Counted from the first letter of the stretch, positions 1 through 23,085 are shown. The stretch is 64,000 nucleotides of DNA from Glandiceps talaboti (GCF_964340395.1 NC_135559.1:5626001-5690000); one strand, 5' to 3'. Numbers and translations are program-made. The notes: a model not told the origin generated them from the letters alone.

Positions 1-422
1 CAACAAGTTCAAGTTGCTTGCGGAAATCAGCATGTCTGTCGCCCCCTAGAGACAGAACATGGGAACGCGAAAACAGCGGTCGATATAGCATCCCATAATG
101 CAACACGTCACTGCAAAATCCAACAGCTATCTTGATGGTGTGGTATCGCTATTAAACAAATCCGTATCTGTATTGTGCTTCTATACTTATATCCTCATTT
201 TTTAAAACCATTGTCATCTGAATATTTCGAATTTTAAGTACTTTGCAACCAATGCCCTAATAATAACAGGCGGGCTACAAAGCATGCTGGGAGTACTGCT
301 TGACTGCACAAGGTCGCCATCTTGTTACGCATAACAACGTGAGCCTTGTTACTATACACACAACACTCTAAAAGTGGAGAGTCAAAATACTGTATTGTCA
401 CCCCTAACTTCTGCAAATTGAG
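1..422 (+). promoter_or_regulatory. 5' flank / promoter region of PACRG
   Basis: This is non-coding sequence directly upstream of the PACRG start codon. No convincing TATA box or upstream exon was recognised. In vertebrates PACRG shares a bidirectional promoter with parkin (PRKN) on the opposite strand. I looked for a parkin first exon on the minus strand and could not support one; the window begins too close to tell. Confidence 0.4.
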
Positions 423-997
423 ATGTCTCTTTCATCTTCACAGAAAAGATCCTCACGGAGGAAGGCAGTTACAGCAGGATTTTCTACAAAATCGTGGTCA
501 AAAAATGCCGTCGTAAAGCCACCACCAGAGGCTGGTGCGTTCCAGGAACGACCAGCTACACCGACGTCCTTTAGAAAGTTCTACGATCGTGGTGACTTCC
601 CAATCGCTCTTGAGCATGACACAAAGGGTAACAAGATCGCATGGAAGGTAGAAATCGAGAAATTGGATTACCATCATTATCTACCGCTTTATTTTGACGG
701 CCTTCGCGAAACAACACATCCCTACGAGTTTTTCTCCCGTCAAGGCGTACACGATATGTTGGAACATGGCGGTACCAAAATTCTACCCGTAATTCCCCAG
801 CTTATTATTCCCATCAAGAAAGCCCTCAATACAAGAAACAGGAAGGTTATATGTACAACGCTTAAAGTTCTCCAACATCTGGTAGTATCGGGAGAGTTGG
901 TAGGAGAGGCGCTGGTACCTTACTACAGACAAATTCTTCCCATTCTGAATATCTTCAAGAATAACAACCTTAACTCGGGCGATGGTATTGACTACAG
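423..997 (+). CDS. PACRG: PACRG coding exon 1
   Basis: This holds 191 codons plus two bases, ending CTACAG|GTAAGC. It is unusually long because most of the domain is uninterrupted. Reading through the donor gives an arginine artefact after GIDY; the true residue after splicing is serine. Confidence 0.95.
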
Positions 998-3521
998 GTA
1001 AGCATATTCAGCCAATGTAAACATTAGCGTTTGCAAAGGTGTATCAAGGAGAGATGCATGTTGTTTGTACCATTGAACTCCTATATTCAAGAATAGACAG
1101 TGGAGGGGTATGTTTATGGTTCAAGGGAGTTACTAATACTAGAAACACGCTCTGAAAAGCGTTTGTACACGTGCACGCTCTATTTCAGACAACTAAAAAG
1201 GCACTATGTTCAATTCATTGATTATTATTATTATTATTTGAGGTCTTCTTGATGGAAAAAATCTGGGATTCACCATGATCAAAAGAGACGTACTGTTCAA
1301 AATGAGAAAAAAAACTATCTAGACTATGGTATAGTATGGATATGTCTTACATGTACATTGAAACATGTTGAAATTATTATGCTCTTTGACATGGTTTAAA
1401 ACAGTAAATTTTCCATTTATTATTATTTGACAATTTGTTGTCATTTTTGCCCTTATTATAATTCTGATCCTCCAAAGCAAACAGTTAGATAAACAACTGA
1501 AAAAAAATAATTATTATAGCTAGCCCATTAGTAAATAAAAATTGCTGAATGAAATGTTTTAAGTAATAAGGACATCTCAATCATGACTTTAATGAAGGTA
1601 TTTTGAAAATATTGTTATTTTATTGGTATTTCCATATACAGTATAGACTTTGAGAAATATCCTATTGGTACCCTATTAGACAAATAGCATTACTTTATAT
1701 CTACTTGTAGCCCTAGGCTTGGTATCATGAATTATTAAGTACAACTTGTGTTTCTAAATAGGAATATGAATATTTTATACCATTATGATAAATTAGTTTG
1801 TCTTTTAATATTTATGTATCAATTTTTCATTGTACATTTAAATGATGCATTACATAAATTTTAAAATTTTGTTCATGATATTTTGTCCTGATTTGATTAG
1901 CTGTCGCAAAACATATGTTGACTTTTCAATAGAGTTACAATCTAACCATGACAACCAAACGATTGAAGTACTTCAACATTTTTTTTAATTTCCTCACTAT
2001 CATATTGATTTCAGCCTTCAAATATTTATATAATTTTGCCACTTAACATAATCTCCATCACCAAGAGATGTATTTTTGTTGTTATGGCTTGTACCCCTAA
2101 TTTGCCTTAATTTTCATGTATTTCATGTCTGTGGACTTTGATTAGTTACTTGGGAACTATTTGTTTTTCTATGCCCCCCACCAGAATTCTGTTTTGTGTC
2201 CAAGAATGTATATTTTGTTGAAATTTACTCAACCAATTCAAATTCAATAGGTTTGTGTTCAAAGAGCCAAACATAAATAGTTAGTTAAAATGCAATGTGT
2301 TATGTTCCACAATTACTGATTCCTGGTTGTAGTTCCATTATTCATGATAATGTAGTGGAGTGATAACAGTCAGATGAATTAACAGTCAGCATCCTGCATG
2401 TAGATTTTTCCTTGGGATCTCAAATACTACCCCAAACTGCACCACTCTTGGTGAATGTGGTAACTCTCCTCTTCATCTACAAACATCAAAACATTGCATT
2501 AATACGGGACTAAGTTAATCACCATGCCAAACTATAGATACCCCTAAAAAATGTTACGACATGTTGTTAGAAATAGAGGAGTTGGCTGTAAGAACAAGAC
2601 ACACATGGGCCTCTGACATCAAAATCTATTGTACTGTCACTATTGTTAGTTATAGAAGAATGTTGGCACATTTTAGATGCTCTTCACACCATTTAAAAAT
2701 TGAAACTGAAAGACAACAAGGCATTGACAGAGCTGATCAAATCTGTGTTCTTTGTGACTCAAACTAAATTGACAAGGTGTATCACTTCCTATAGCCTGGA
2801 ATTCATGAGGATGGGAATTTAATGTTCCCAACTGGGAAAACCCGAAAATTTTAAATCCCCATCTGCATGGATTCCAGGCTACACTTCCTATTGAAATGTA
2901 ATTTTTTGGCCAATGCTAGGTCCAAGTATACATTCCACTGTAATTTTATTCCCCACCGTCTTATGAAGAAGTTACTGAACTGTTATCGTCTGACCAATTT
3001 CTGAAGCATGCACTCGCTATCAGTAAGAGCTGAGAAACAAATAAATTGGAACTGTAATTTGTTAACCATATTGTGTTTTTTGTTCATAGTGATGTGTATT
3101 TTGGGTCAATGGTTTTTGAATGCAATAAATTACCTTAATATGCAATATACCCCCTTCATTTTTGTGGAAAACCGTGCATAGGGATATATTTCATGATAAA
3201 CTGTCACTTTGACATACCTACATGGGATGGGGTTGAAATATTGCTAGATGAGTTGTAATCTAATGTTAGATTTGAATAGAAATGTGCTATGTGTGTGTTT
3301 AAACAGGACATGGCTAAAATGAATCAGACGAAGGGTCAAGGTCAGGCTTTTAAGTACTTGGTATATTTTTATCTTTTTATCATTGCAGCCAACAGAAGAG
3401 GGAAAATATTGGAGATCTAATCCAAGAAACGCTGGAGGCTTTTGAAAAGCAAGGTGGTGAAGATGCATTTATTAATATCAAATACATGGTACCAACATAT
3501 GAATCATGCATGCTCAACTAG
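423..3521 (+). CDS. PACRG: PACRG (parkin co-regulated gene protein), two coding exons, join(423..997,3389..3521)
   Basis: PACRG is an axonemal protein of the inner junction between doublet-microtubule A and B tubules in cilia and flagella. The spliced product is 235 aa. After a basic, serine-rich tail of about 45 residues, nearly the whole conserved PACRG domain is readable, with family blocks [63 protein letters not shown] and [13 protein letters not shown]. It ends in the family's usual C-terminus ([16 protein letters not shown]). The 5' exon ends in phase 2 at CAG|GTAAGC and the 3' exon starts after TTGCAG; AG|C restores serine in DYSQQKREN. The start is the first ATG of the frame. Vertebrate orthologues have a longer, variable N-terminus and more introns. 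Identification is firm; the axonemal role is family knowledge. Confidence 0.96.
2561..3030 (+). pseudogene. decayed non-LTR retrotransposon (LINE) 3'-ORF fragment
   Basis: The stretch reads [16 protein letters not shown] then QICVLC, the same LRCSSH-L-IE-GR and CxxC layout as the better preserved LINE at 61756-62741. After an in-frame TAA (2765-2767) the frame resumes with [11 protein letters not shown], matching the DECHFILFC part of the zinc-knuckle-like motif, once the 90-bp insertion at 2792-2881 is ignored. Further stops follow. It is a dead fragment, not a host gene. Confidence 0.75.
2792..2881. mobile_element. 90-bp MITE with 9-bp target-site duplication
   Basis: Terminal inverted repeats TAGCCTGGAATTCATG and CATGGATTCCAGGCTA bound a 90-bp palindromic element. 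The 9-mer CACTTCCTA occurs immediately before (2783-2791) and after (2882-2890), a perfect target-site duplication. A 9-bp duplication is typical of Mutator-like transposons, but the superfamily is an inference. It interrupts the LINE fragment, so it is the younger insertion. Confidence 0.88.
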
Positions 3522-5440
3522 ACTTATACAGACCAGAGGAGTTGAACCTGACCTTGTGTATCAATGGAAGGGCTTTGACCTGTCTACATTTCTACAATCC
3601 AGCATCAGCAACTACAAATTAAACTTTTTGGTTTGATTTTTGTCTATGATTTAATTATAGAACTTCAGAAAGTGTGAATTTAATGGAAAAAATGGAATTC
3701 GTATACCTGAGGAAAGGACCAATATGTTCCCGTTTTTTTTTTAACCAGTTGAGTATTTGAAGAATTCTTGATATAACCACAGATACGTATTATTTGGACT
3801 CTGTTGATTTGTCTGAATTATATTATACATATGTACAAAAATGAATGCCATGAACAGACTGTGTTTGAAATATTGAATTGGCAACAAGTGATGTAGTTAT
3901 TTTTGGATCCATATTACATGTAAATATTATAGTGATAAATCAATACTCGAGTCTTCGCTCTTTTATTTCGATCATTGTATGTTGTATTTTTATTTTAAAT
4001 TTAATCTGTCTATACTCGGAGTTGAAAACGAGGTATTATACATTTATAAAAACGTTTTGTGATGTGACCAGTCTTTTGCTGCAGCATGCACAGACGTAGA
4101 TGTGTACCTTCATATTGTAATTTATATCGCAATCATTAATATATTTGGAAAGAAATACAACTAACCTGTACGAGAATCAAATTTGTCAACTTTCAAAAGA
4201 GTAGAAATGTATTGATACAAAGAAGACTTTTCATGGTAGAAAATATAAAATAGTCAAAAATCGTGACCACAAATTTATTCAAATATAAACTTTTATTCAG
4301 AAAATGTGAATATATCTAACTTAGTTCCTAATGTCAGTTTCACTAATTATACATGTTGCCATGGTAGTAGTATGTTATTACAGAGTATGGCTCTGTGGTT
4401 CGTGGTCAGTATCTGAAATAGACACATTAATTGGGGGTAGGGGTGGAGGGGGTGAAATTTTTGAGATACCTGAAATGATGTTTTACCTTGTGCTAGGGGG
4501 TCAATCCTTATGTAATGTGCTCATTTTGGTGAGAGGTCAACAACTCATGTTGCGTTCCCAAGGTAACAAACAACATGTGGTAGCTGTCTGCTGTCAGTAT
4601 TATAGTTCGTACCTTGTATCTTTGCACTGCTATATCACCAAAATAAACTAGAGCATTTTCACTTTCAAACTTCCAATAATTCACCTTGTGCAATTGATCT
4701 CTTGTCTCTTCAGCTGGAATTATACTCAGTAAGGTACACCATGTCAGGGCGCCCTCACACATCAGTCATCCTCTTTCACAAGAGCCAGGCTGTTGAGGGC
4801 GGCATGACATGACATAGCTTACAGGCTACGACTGGAAATAGGAAGCTCAATATTTTCCTTTGCCAGGATGGCAAATTTGGAACGTTGTAAACATACGATG
4901 TTTCTGTACTTGTAAAAATTAATACTAGAAGTTGTTTGAAGAACACAGTCTACCTTTGTATATAAGTATGTCAACATATGTGAAATGTCTTGATTTGTAT
5001 AATATGGAGTTAAACTATTGTGTAAAAGCAATAATTATTCTATGCCAAAATTGTAAAAAAAAATTGTCGGGTGCACATTTGTGTAAATTTTAATAATGAT
5101 TTTGTAATGTGAGAGTGTAACTTTGTTATGTAAAAGTATTGGCATTGTCATACTATTAGCTAATAGTCACTTTCTTCACTGCATTCAAATGTAAATAAAG
5201 GGATATTAAATTAAATGATGTTTGTCGTACAAAGTTTGTGCGAAGAAGCATTTTTTATCAGTGGGAGAACCTTGTGTGTATTTGCTGTTTTTAAGCAATT
5301 TTATCTTTAGTCATCAAGCTATCCAATGTTACACCACACACATCATGCTAGGTAACATGACTATTGGTTTTTTGGCCTATGAAAGGCATATCTATACCGT
5401 CTATAACTGCACTTGCTGATCTTCTTGCCCTGTTTTAATA
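3522..5440 (+). other. PACRG 3' flank, no further gene seen
   Basis: AT-rich sequence follows the PACRG stop. Possible AATAAA poly(A) signals lie at 4642-4647 and 5194-5199; the first is more than 1.1 kb past the stop, so the real cleavage site is uncertain. A segment at about 4739-4830 (with GAGGGCG and CATGACA motifs and CTTACAG) resembles an inverted copy near 27775-27850, pointing to a dispersed repeat. Nothing else was recognised. Confidence 0.5.
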
Positions 5441-5775
5441 CAATATTTCGCAAAGCTAGCCGTGACCATAGAAAGTCAGATGCGCTGATAAGGATCATAT
5501 ATGGTAAACAGCGCCACCAACGGCCACTTTCAATTTTTAAAGTGCACTGACTGTAATCTGGTTCCCTAGTCTGCCCTGATTGGTTGCATTGCTATACGTA
5601 CACCTGTTTTGTTAGTAAGTTTTACATTGACCCTTATAGTCCATAACATTACGTTGTGGCTGAAATCTGGCCTCGTGTAGTTTTACGCTCAGGATCCTTG
5701 GTTGGAGGACGTTTGAAATTATAGTCAACAGCAGTGGCCAACTTTGTCCCCCTGAAAACGCTCCTTACTGTCTAA
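5440..5775 (+). promoter_or_regulatory. promoter-like segment ending in a splice donor, no recognised gene
   Basis: This stretch is less AT-rich than its surroundings, has an ATTGG (inverted CCAAT) box near 5579-5584, and ends CTGTCTAAG|GTGAGT at about 5776. That looks like a promoter with a non-coding first exon. No convincing downstream coding exon was found, so it could also be fossil transposon sequence. Confidence 0.25.
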
Positions 5776-5882
5776 GGTGAGTTTTTATTCTGTTTAATGT
5801 CAAGTGAAACTGAAGTCTAAATTCTTACGAAAAAAATTGAAGCACTGCTGTACTGGACCTACATGTCGCACTTTGGGTGTGG

Positions 5883-5989
5883 CCTAGTCCTGCTTGCATA
5901 CGGAGGAATTCGGGACTCGATTCTGACAATGGTGTTTAGAGTCAAGTCAGTAATACAGACTCGTGCACCGTCATGGAAGCAGGACTAGG
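5883..5989. repeat. 107-bp inverted-repeat element
   Basis: CCTAGTCCTGCTT at 5883-5895 is perfectly inverted as AAGCAGGACTAGG at 5977-5989. It is probably a small MITE; no clear target-site duplication was identified. Confidence 0.55.
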
Positions 5990-6307
5990 TGTGGCCGAGT
6001 ACGTTTGAAAAGACAACAAGTCGAGCCTATTTGTTCAAATTTAATACTAATTTTGAGTCCCTCAGACCTACAAATTTATTTCATGTATGTAATTACGTGT
6101 CATTTCACGATGTTGACAAATCAGTTCCGAGACCAGTGTTTTAGTTTAAGCCTGCAAGTTAGGGTCAGTGGTCGTCAGCAGAATTACAGTGAAAGTTACG
6201 CGAAGTCTGATAGTGATACTACTATACTAGTTCAATGGCCAGTCGAGCTTTGAGAAAATAAAAAACGAAATTAAGTCAAAGTATGACATGTACAGCTCAA
6301 TTTCAAT

Positions 6308-6419
6308 ATGGCAGAGATGGAACTTGAAGAGTCTGCTGAAAGAGTTACAACTCCGAGAAAAGAGAGAAAGGCTTGAAGCAGAATTGAAAAGTCTAGCCGC
6401 TCGCAAAAAACAAGCATAA
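6308..6419 (+). pseudogene. coiled-coil-coding fragment with frameshift
   Basis: From 6333 one frame reads LLKELQLREKRERLEAELKS and ends at a TAA (6417-6419). A second frame starting ATG at 6308 reads MAEMELEESAERVTTPRKER. The charged heptad-like pattern resembles an N-terminal coiled coil of a retroelement Gag-like protein or a host exon. The source is not identifiable by eye. Confidence 0.3.
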
Positions 6420-6429
6420 ATGGAAGCTC

Positions 6430-6850
6430 AATTGGGCAAAAAAAAAATGTTTGTTTCCGATAACATTGCAGAAAATATGGTAGGTAGGTCGGAATATTAT
6501 TTTATTTAGCTTTAAATTGTTAAAAATTACTTCGACCCCAAGATAAAATACTCGCCGGTCACAATACTTTCGTTTGATAAGGTGTAACAGAAGGAAATGA
6601 AGACAATTAAGTTTAGACGAACACGTTATGCGGTGGACTGTACTGTTATAGCCTAAAAAGGCCTGGAATACCATTTGTTTTACATGTAAAAAGTGACCAC
6701 AGATCGGTAAGGCAAAGGCATGAAGATGTACACGGAAATAGAAGTACATCGTTACCTTTATTGCATGCAAAACAAATGTTTGGGGTCGGGGGCTTTTAAA
6801 ACTAGGGTCGGTTGGGTTATCAGAAACGCTATATTTTTTTGAGTTGGCCT
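6430..6850. mobile_element. family-A non-autonomous element (divergent copy)
   Basis: The GTTTCCGATAACAT...GGTAGGTAGGTCGG start and GGGTCGGTTGGGTTATCAG end recur at 9130-9385. Related versions occur at 49920-50275, 52800-53175 and 56620-56875. The ends are inverted with respect to each other (GG-TCC-ATAAC... / ...GGTTA-CAGAA), so this is a TIR element without coding capacity. Confidence 0.5.
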
Positions 6851-8307
6851 TATGTATTGGACCAGAGGATGTAAACGGATTTTAAAGAAATTTCGAAAGT
6901 ATAAAGAAAGTATGCGATTTTCCTGTTTATATCTATATGTTTGTTTTTTTTATTTATCCTAAATTATCCTATAATCTCAAAGTTTACGTTTTTATTATAA
7001 ATCTTCTAAAATGATTTGCCTCGGCCATGGACACGTTTTAGTACTGCCAACGAAAAAAGGTTGACATTTTTCAACTCTTACGTAATAAGCCGTTTTGAGA
7101 CCGCAAACAGTCGTAATTTCGCGTTTTTTGACCTTTGTGAAGAAATTGACTTTGATGATGTATACTGCCATCTACAGTTGACCTTATGTTAATCATCGTC
7201 TTTCTTAGGCTGAGTAACGTTCACTTCTAATTCTGAGTCAACATAAATGATACATGTTCCAGCAACCTATTTGGGGGTTTCTTGGCACTTTTCTTGTCAT
7301 TAAATAATTAAGATTTCCATTCCCTAAATTATAAAGGTAATTTTTTGCATATTTTTACCTCTGTTGATAAACTTCTTCTTGGGAAAATTTCTAGTTGATG
7401 TAAACAGTCCTCCAGCAGTTGGCTAAATGACTGTATTGTATTCACTTTATTTCTGTATGTTATTTTTGTATGATTTACCATGCTTGCTATGACAAGTTGT
7501 TATGTGACAAAGATTGAAATTATCTAAAATCTCCTCAAAAGTTCATGTTTTCTATTATTTGATCCTACAAAGATCTTAGACATTCGTCAACTGTGAGCAG
7601 CTACCAGAAATGATATCAGTGACAGCATCATGGTAATGAATATTGGAGCCACCAAGTAAAAAAGAAGTGGTCCATACACATCTACCTACCAATATTGAGG
7701 GTTTATCAAGTGGTTCAGCTACAATTCCAACCATACAGAAGAGGCTATAGAAATGGAAATGCCATCAGCGGCAGCCAGTACCCTCTCATCGAGCCAGAAG
7801 GTAAGCTATTTACATTTATCATTTAAAAAGATCAGCTATTACTTACCATGGTCTAGACTCTATCCAGATATTGAAACTTTGATGAAGTTTTCTACCTTAT
7901 GTGAAGTAGCTTGGGTAATCAGATAGGGAGTGACAGAGGTAGGACTACATGTAGTAGATCTTATACTAATCCTGTCAATATATATGATATGTAGGTCTGC
8001 CTGGGTATTACCTTTTAATTGACAGTGACTAATGAAGGCAATGACCAATCGGGGTCTCAGAAATTATCCAAGGTCAGGGAAGATTCATGGAGACAGCAAG
8101 TGCATGAGTCTTGTTGCAAAGTTACATAAACTACTGAGATCCCCTCTTGCAAGTTTTATAGTATAGTAGAAGTTATATAACCTACCCAGTATAACCTCCC
8201 CGTCGATGCAAAAACTTCCTGCCCACAAATATTTTACATTCTTGAGAAATATTAAGAATGCCAACATTCTTTCAATTTACCAGTTTCATATAAATGGGTA
8301 AATAACA
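6851..8307. other. unassigned intergenic sequence
   Basis: No gene was recognised. On the plus strand the segment at about 7750-7800 (GAGCCAGAAG|GTAAGC) has a good splice-donor shape after a short open frame but matches nothing I know. Confidence 0.3.
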
Positions 8308-8828
8308 TTACAGCTGATTCGACAAATTAAGGAATGATAATATTTACATAGATATTGTTAGATTACTTGTATTAGTTTCCAACTTTGTCTCAACATTTGC
8401 TACAACAGTGACAGACCTGATAGAGATAATGTCAGCAGTAAAATTCACACACTTAGTAGTCGCCTTGTATGAAAATACTAGTCCCATGTATTTTTGAATG
8501 ATATAGTTTCTACAATAGTAAGTAATTCTACTTTAAACATGTGCAGTTTTTCATGGAGTCATTTAAACACAAAATTGATGAGCATAAAGAAAGCAAGGTT
8601 TAGTCAAGGAAAAGCGGAAAACTCCTTGTATAAAGTTGTCTATTCATTCAGGCAAATCCATTGACTGCTTATCAGTATCTAACTGTGATAAGATGTAAAA
8701 TCTGCAAGTAATTTACTATACACTTCCACAAGTGAAGTAAACTTAGAGACTAACTTGGAAACCAATACTACTAATCTATCAACATCTATGTAAACATTAT
8801 GTTCTTTAATTTGTCGAATCAGCTGTAA
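8308..8828. mobile_element. 521-bp foldback element
   Basis: TTACAGCTGATTCGACAAAT at 8308 is inverted at the right end, with a single mismatch across about 27 bases. Similarity between the arms continues inward for roughly 95 bases (for example TTTACATAGAT and ATCTATGTAAA). It has no coding potential; it is a foldback/MITE-type element. Confidence 0.75.
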
Positions 8829-9129
8829 AAGACAAGTGCAAGAACATGAGTCACAAATAATCTCAACTACAAGGAGATAGTATCTTTTACACTTTTATTT
8901 CAAAAAACAAAACTATTTTGCAATTGATTAGAACAGATACAAAGATATTTGGAAAAACTATAAGGATATTCAATTGTTTTGATGTGGATTCTAACATTTG
9001 TTTTCTCTTTATGTTGCCTTGTACTCAATACAATCTTGAAGGTTATCATGAGACTGAACAACAAGGGGACACATTATGGCAACAAACCAATGGCACAAAT
9101 ATACATTTGCTTGTTTCATTTTGGTATAA

Positions 9130-9385
9130 AGACAGAAAAAAAAAATTGTGCTTTTCCGATAACATGGCCTCAGAAAGTAGGGTAGGTAGGTCAGGATTTA
9201 TTTTTTTTCAAATATAGCTTTGACCCAAAAACAACCAAAATATTGGTCAGAATACCGTTTCTGAGATAGTTTGATGACATTTGTACAGACATGCTTGAAG
9301 ACAAACAATTTATCTTTTTTTAAAAATGTTTTAAAATGTTTAGGGTCAGGTTATCAGAAACATAATTTGTTTTATTTGGCCTCTA
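9130..9385. mobile_element. family-A non-autonomous element copy
   Basis: It shares both ends with the copy at 6430-6850 (CGATAACATGGCCTCAGAAA, GGTAGGTAGGTC, TTTAGGGTCAGGTTATCAG). It is non-coding. Confidence 0.5.
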
Positions 9386-10112
9386 GAAAGTAAACAATTG
9401 CGTATGTTTTGGATTTGGATTTGTGATTTCAATACACTTGGAAATGTGCTTCCTCCACTGATGATGTTGGATGAATGTTATGTTTTAACCCCCGTTTCAC
9501 TTTATCAACAGGATATATCCAAACAAATTGATGGCTGGCTTGGATTGAGATGAAATCTTGAAGAAAGATTGCCTAGGATATAGTGACATATTTGCAACAC
9601 CTCATCAAGTTGAGAATGGGGTAATTTGGATGGTGGTGCACAAACTTTCCTAAACACATGTGCCAAGCTTTGACGATACGCACAAGTTTTTAAAGGAGTG
9701 AATCCTCATTGTATGAACAGTCTATTTGTCTTGACTGGATCATGTGACTGTCACATGGGATAAATCAACCAATACAAACACTGAAAGTATAGTTATCATG
9801 TGACCAAAGGACATTACAATAATCGTAATGAATATTAATTTCTATCTCTCGTTCAGTGTTCAAAATGTCTAATTTTCATTTACTATGAAATATTTAAATG
9901 TTTCATTTGTATCAAATACAATCACAGACCTGGCCTTAATACCATGAAATAAAAGTAAGAACTTTATGATTCTTAGTTAGCTAGCTTTCATCAAGTTTTT
10001 GTTTCAGCAGTGATGTTTTTTTCTTATGATTATTTCCTCCATTGCAGCAGACAATGGAAGGGTGGTTGTATGTCAACACAGATGTACAGGTGAAGATTTG
10101 ATGAATTTTGAG

Positions 10113-20719
<10,607 letters not shown>

Positions 20720-21166
20720 TTTATCGTAATATTTCTATGAAATCTAAGCCCCAACAATTTTGGTCGTCTGCAAAACAGCGACCTAACTTTTGATCTGACC
20801 TTTAGAAGCCTCGATATCATTACATTAGGACGCCACCATACAGCATGTACAGCGTAAAGCAATATTTCTTTTGTTTTTTGTCTACCCTCTTTTTTGTGCT
20901 GTAGGACAGGAACGACCATTCCATACTTGACAGGAAACACTTACTTTTCTGGCCTCTTTTCTGTGCAGGACAGCGTTTCAACGTTAACGTATTTATTGCT
21001 GGTAAATTCTTTTAGTGCAGAGAAGGGTTTTATTCCTTTTTTGAAGTAATTTTTAATAAACTTTTGTTTACATATTTGTAATGTGTAAATATCTCCTACA
21101 CGAATTGCCATATGAATTTAAAATCCACCTATTCATTCTAAACATGCCAACATATAATAACAAGTT

Positions 21167-21168
<2 letters not shown>

Positions 21169-21231
<63 letters not shown>

Positions 21232-21409
21232 TACATACATACATACATACATACATACATACATACACACTGACAGACACAGTATACAAACATGCAAACA
21301 TATGCATGCATGCATACATGCAAACATCCAGACTCAAATACAAATTGGTACATTCACACACGCTTGCACGCATGTATGTTCACACTGAATGACACAGACA
21401 GACAGACAG

Positions 21410-21440
<31 letters not shown>

Positions 21441-21469
21441 TACATACATACATACATACATACATACAT

Positions 21470-21512
<43 letters not shown>
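21169..21512. repeat. compound (CA)n/(CATA)n microsatellites
   Basis: Two blocks (about 21169-21266 and 21400-21512) of CA and CATA repeats are separated by unique sequence. Confidence 0.97.
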
Positions 21513-22779
21513 ATACACTAAGTCTTATATCATTCCCTGTACCAAATTTTATTGCATCCACTCATTTCAATAAAAAAAGGAAACATTTCAAATACCATGT
21601 TATTACTAGCCCTGTAAAGACAATATTCCAGACATAAATACTTCACTCAGTATAAATTCAATACTTACAGGAATTCATAACTGAAAAATCAATATAATTT
21701 ACAAACAATACATTGAGATTTCAGTGTTCAAGCACCTTTATGTATCAAACTGGAAAAGTCTAATTTCTTTCAATACATCTGTACTGGTTGTTTTCACAAA
21801 AATTTATCAATCAAGGTGTCCATTACATTTTTAATGACTTTGAATTTAAATTTGTACCATGGTTACCTAGTGTCTTAGTTTTTACTATCAGTAAAATATC
21901 ATGACAGATCCTGGAATGACTCTTCCAGAAACTTGCTGCTCTATTCCATTTCAACACTACACAACAAACTTATGTTGAAAACCAACAATGCATAATATGA
22001 GCGGTGTTCTCTCTAACTTATACTTACTAAGATGTATTTGCATACTAGTTGAGATGGTGATATGATATTGTCTACTTCAGAATGAACTTTGAGTTTCTCA
22101 AAATAAAGTACAGTGACTCAACAAGAGTGTCAATGATGGTGAATCTTTCAATCTCCCACTATAAGTACTAAAGTGTTATTTTCATGTGAGTATTAACCCT
22201 ATTTGACAAAGCTCACAAGATTAATGTTAGCCACCTTTCACTTTATAAAATATTACTCATCCTCAACAAAAATCTAGGGAGCCGTGCATATGAGACAACT
22301 TTACCAAGGAAAATATTTACACCTGGAAAAGGGCTACGTATATGCATAATAGTGAGAGTTTCTCAACATAGACGTTCATGGCATGATCTGTACTAATAGA
22401 TCATGTCTGTACATAAACTCATAGTGTATGGTACTTTTATTTTGGGTTATAACAAATATACAATAATATTGCATAAATTACTAACTCAACTTGCTGCATT
22501 ACTGAAAATCTTCAAAAACGCTTCAAATCAAGGCAAAGTCACTGCATCAATTTTGTCTCTATTACTCTAGATATTATTCTGCTTGAAATTCTATCCATAA
22601 TACAAAGGCTATCATCTTTTTATAATCTTTAAATTTACTTTTCTCTGTTTATTACATAAAACATGATCAAGCCAAAAGACCTTCATACTGGAATGTCATG
22701 TGATAGAACCTCATCACATAAGGTGTGATTATCCCGGAGACTTGGCTATCTCTGGCTTGAAAATGTCATTCACCTGAAC

Positions 22780-23085
22780 AGTCAAGCCAGTATGTCAAGT
22801 TAGATAGCCAAGTCTCTATGTTAAGCCAGTACGTCAAGTCAGATAGCCAAGTCTCTGGGCTATACTGTCAAGTCAGATAGCCAAGTCTCTGGGACATACT
22901 GTCAAGTCACTATGTCAAGTTAGATAGCCACATTTCTGGGCTACACTGTCAAGCCAGTATGTCAAGTCAAACAGCCAAGTCTCTGGGCTATACTGTCAAG
23001 TCAGTATGTCAAGTCAGATAGCCAAGTCTCTAGGCTATAGTGTCAAGCCAGTATGTCAAGTCAGATTGTCTGGTCTCTGGGCTAA
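22780..23085. repeat. tandem array, unit about 56 bp (shorter deleted units present)
   Basis: The core GTCAAGTCAGATAGCCAAGT, followed by CTCTGGGCTATACT, recurs about six times with variants. Confidence 0.85.

Larger units (their letters stand above)
998..3388 (+). other. PACRG intron 1
   Basis: This 2.4-kb AT-rich phase-2 intron starts GTAAGC and ends TTTTTATCATTGCAG. It holds a LINE fragment (about 2561-3030) split by a 90-bp MITE. I see no further exon. Confidence 0.85.

Noticed and set aside
1-422. Parkin (PRKN) first exon on the minus strand
   Set aside because: Expected from vertebrate gene order, but no start codon plus donor resembling parkin exon 1 could be identified in this short stretch.
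2561-2767. Small host protein of 68 aa
   Set aside because: Its sequence matches the zinc-knuckle region of the LINE at 61756-62741.
6393-6770. 125-aa minus-strand frame
   Set aside because: It lies within a family-A transposon copy and has no recognisable motif.
21068-21637. Several Thr-His or Cys-Val rich open frames
   Set aside because: They come from (CA)n/(CATA)n repeats; the same holds for those at 30251-30863, 43145-43808 and 56034-56504.
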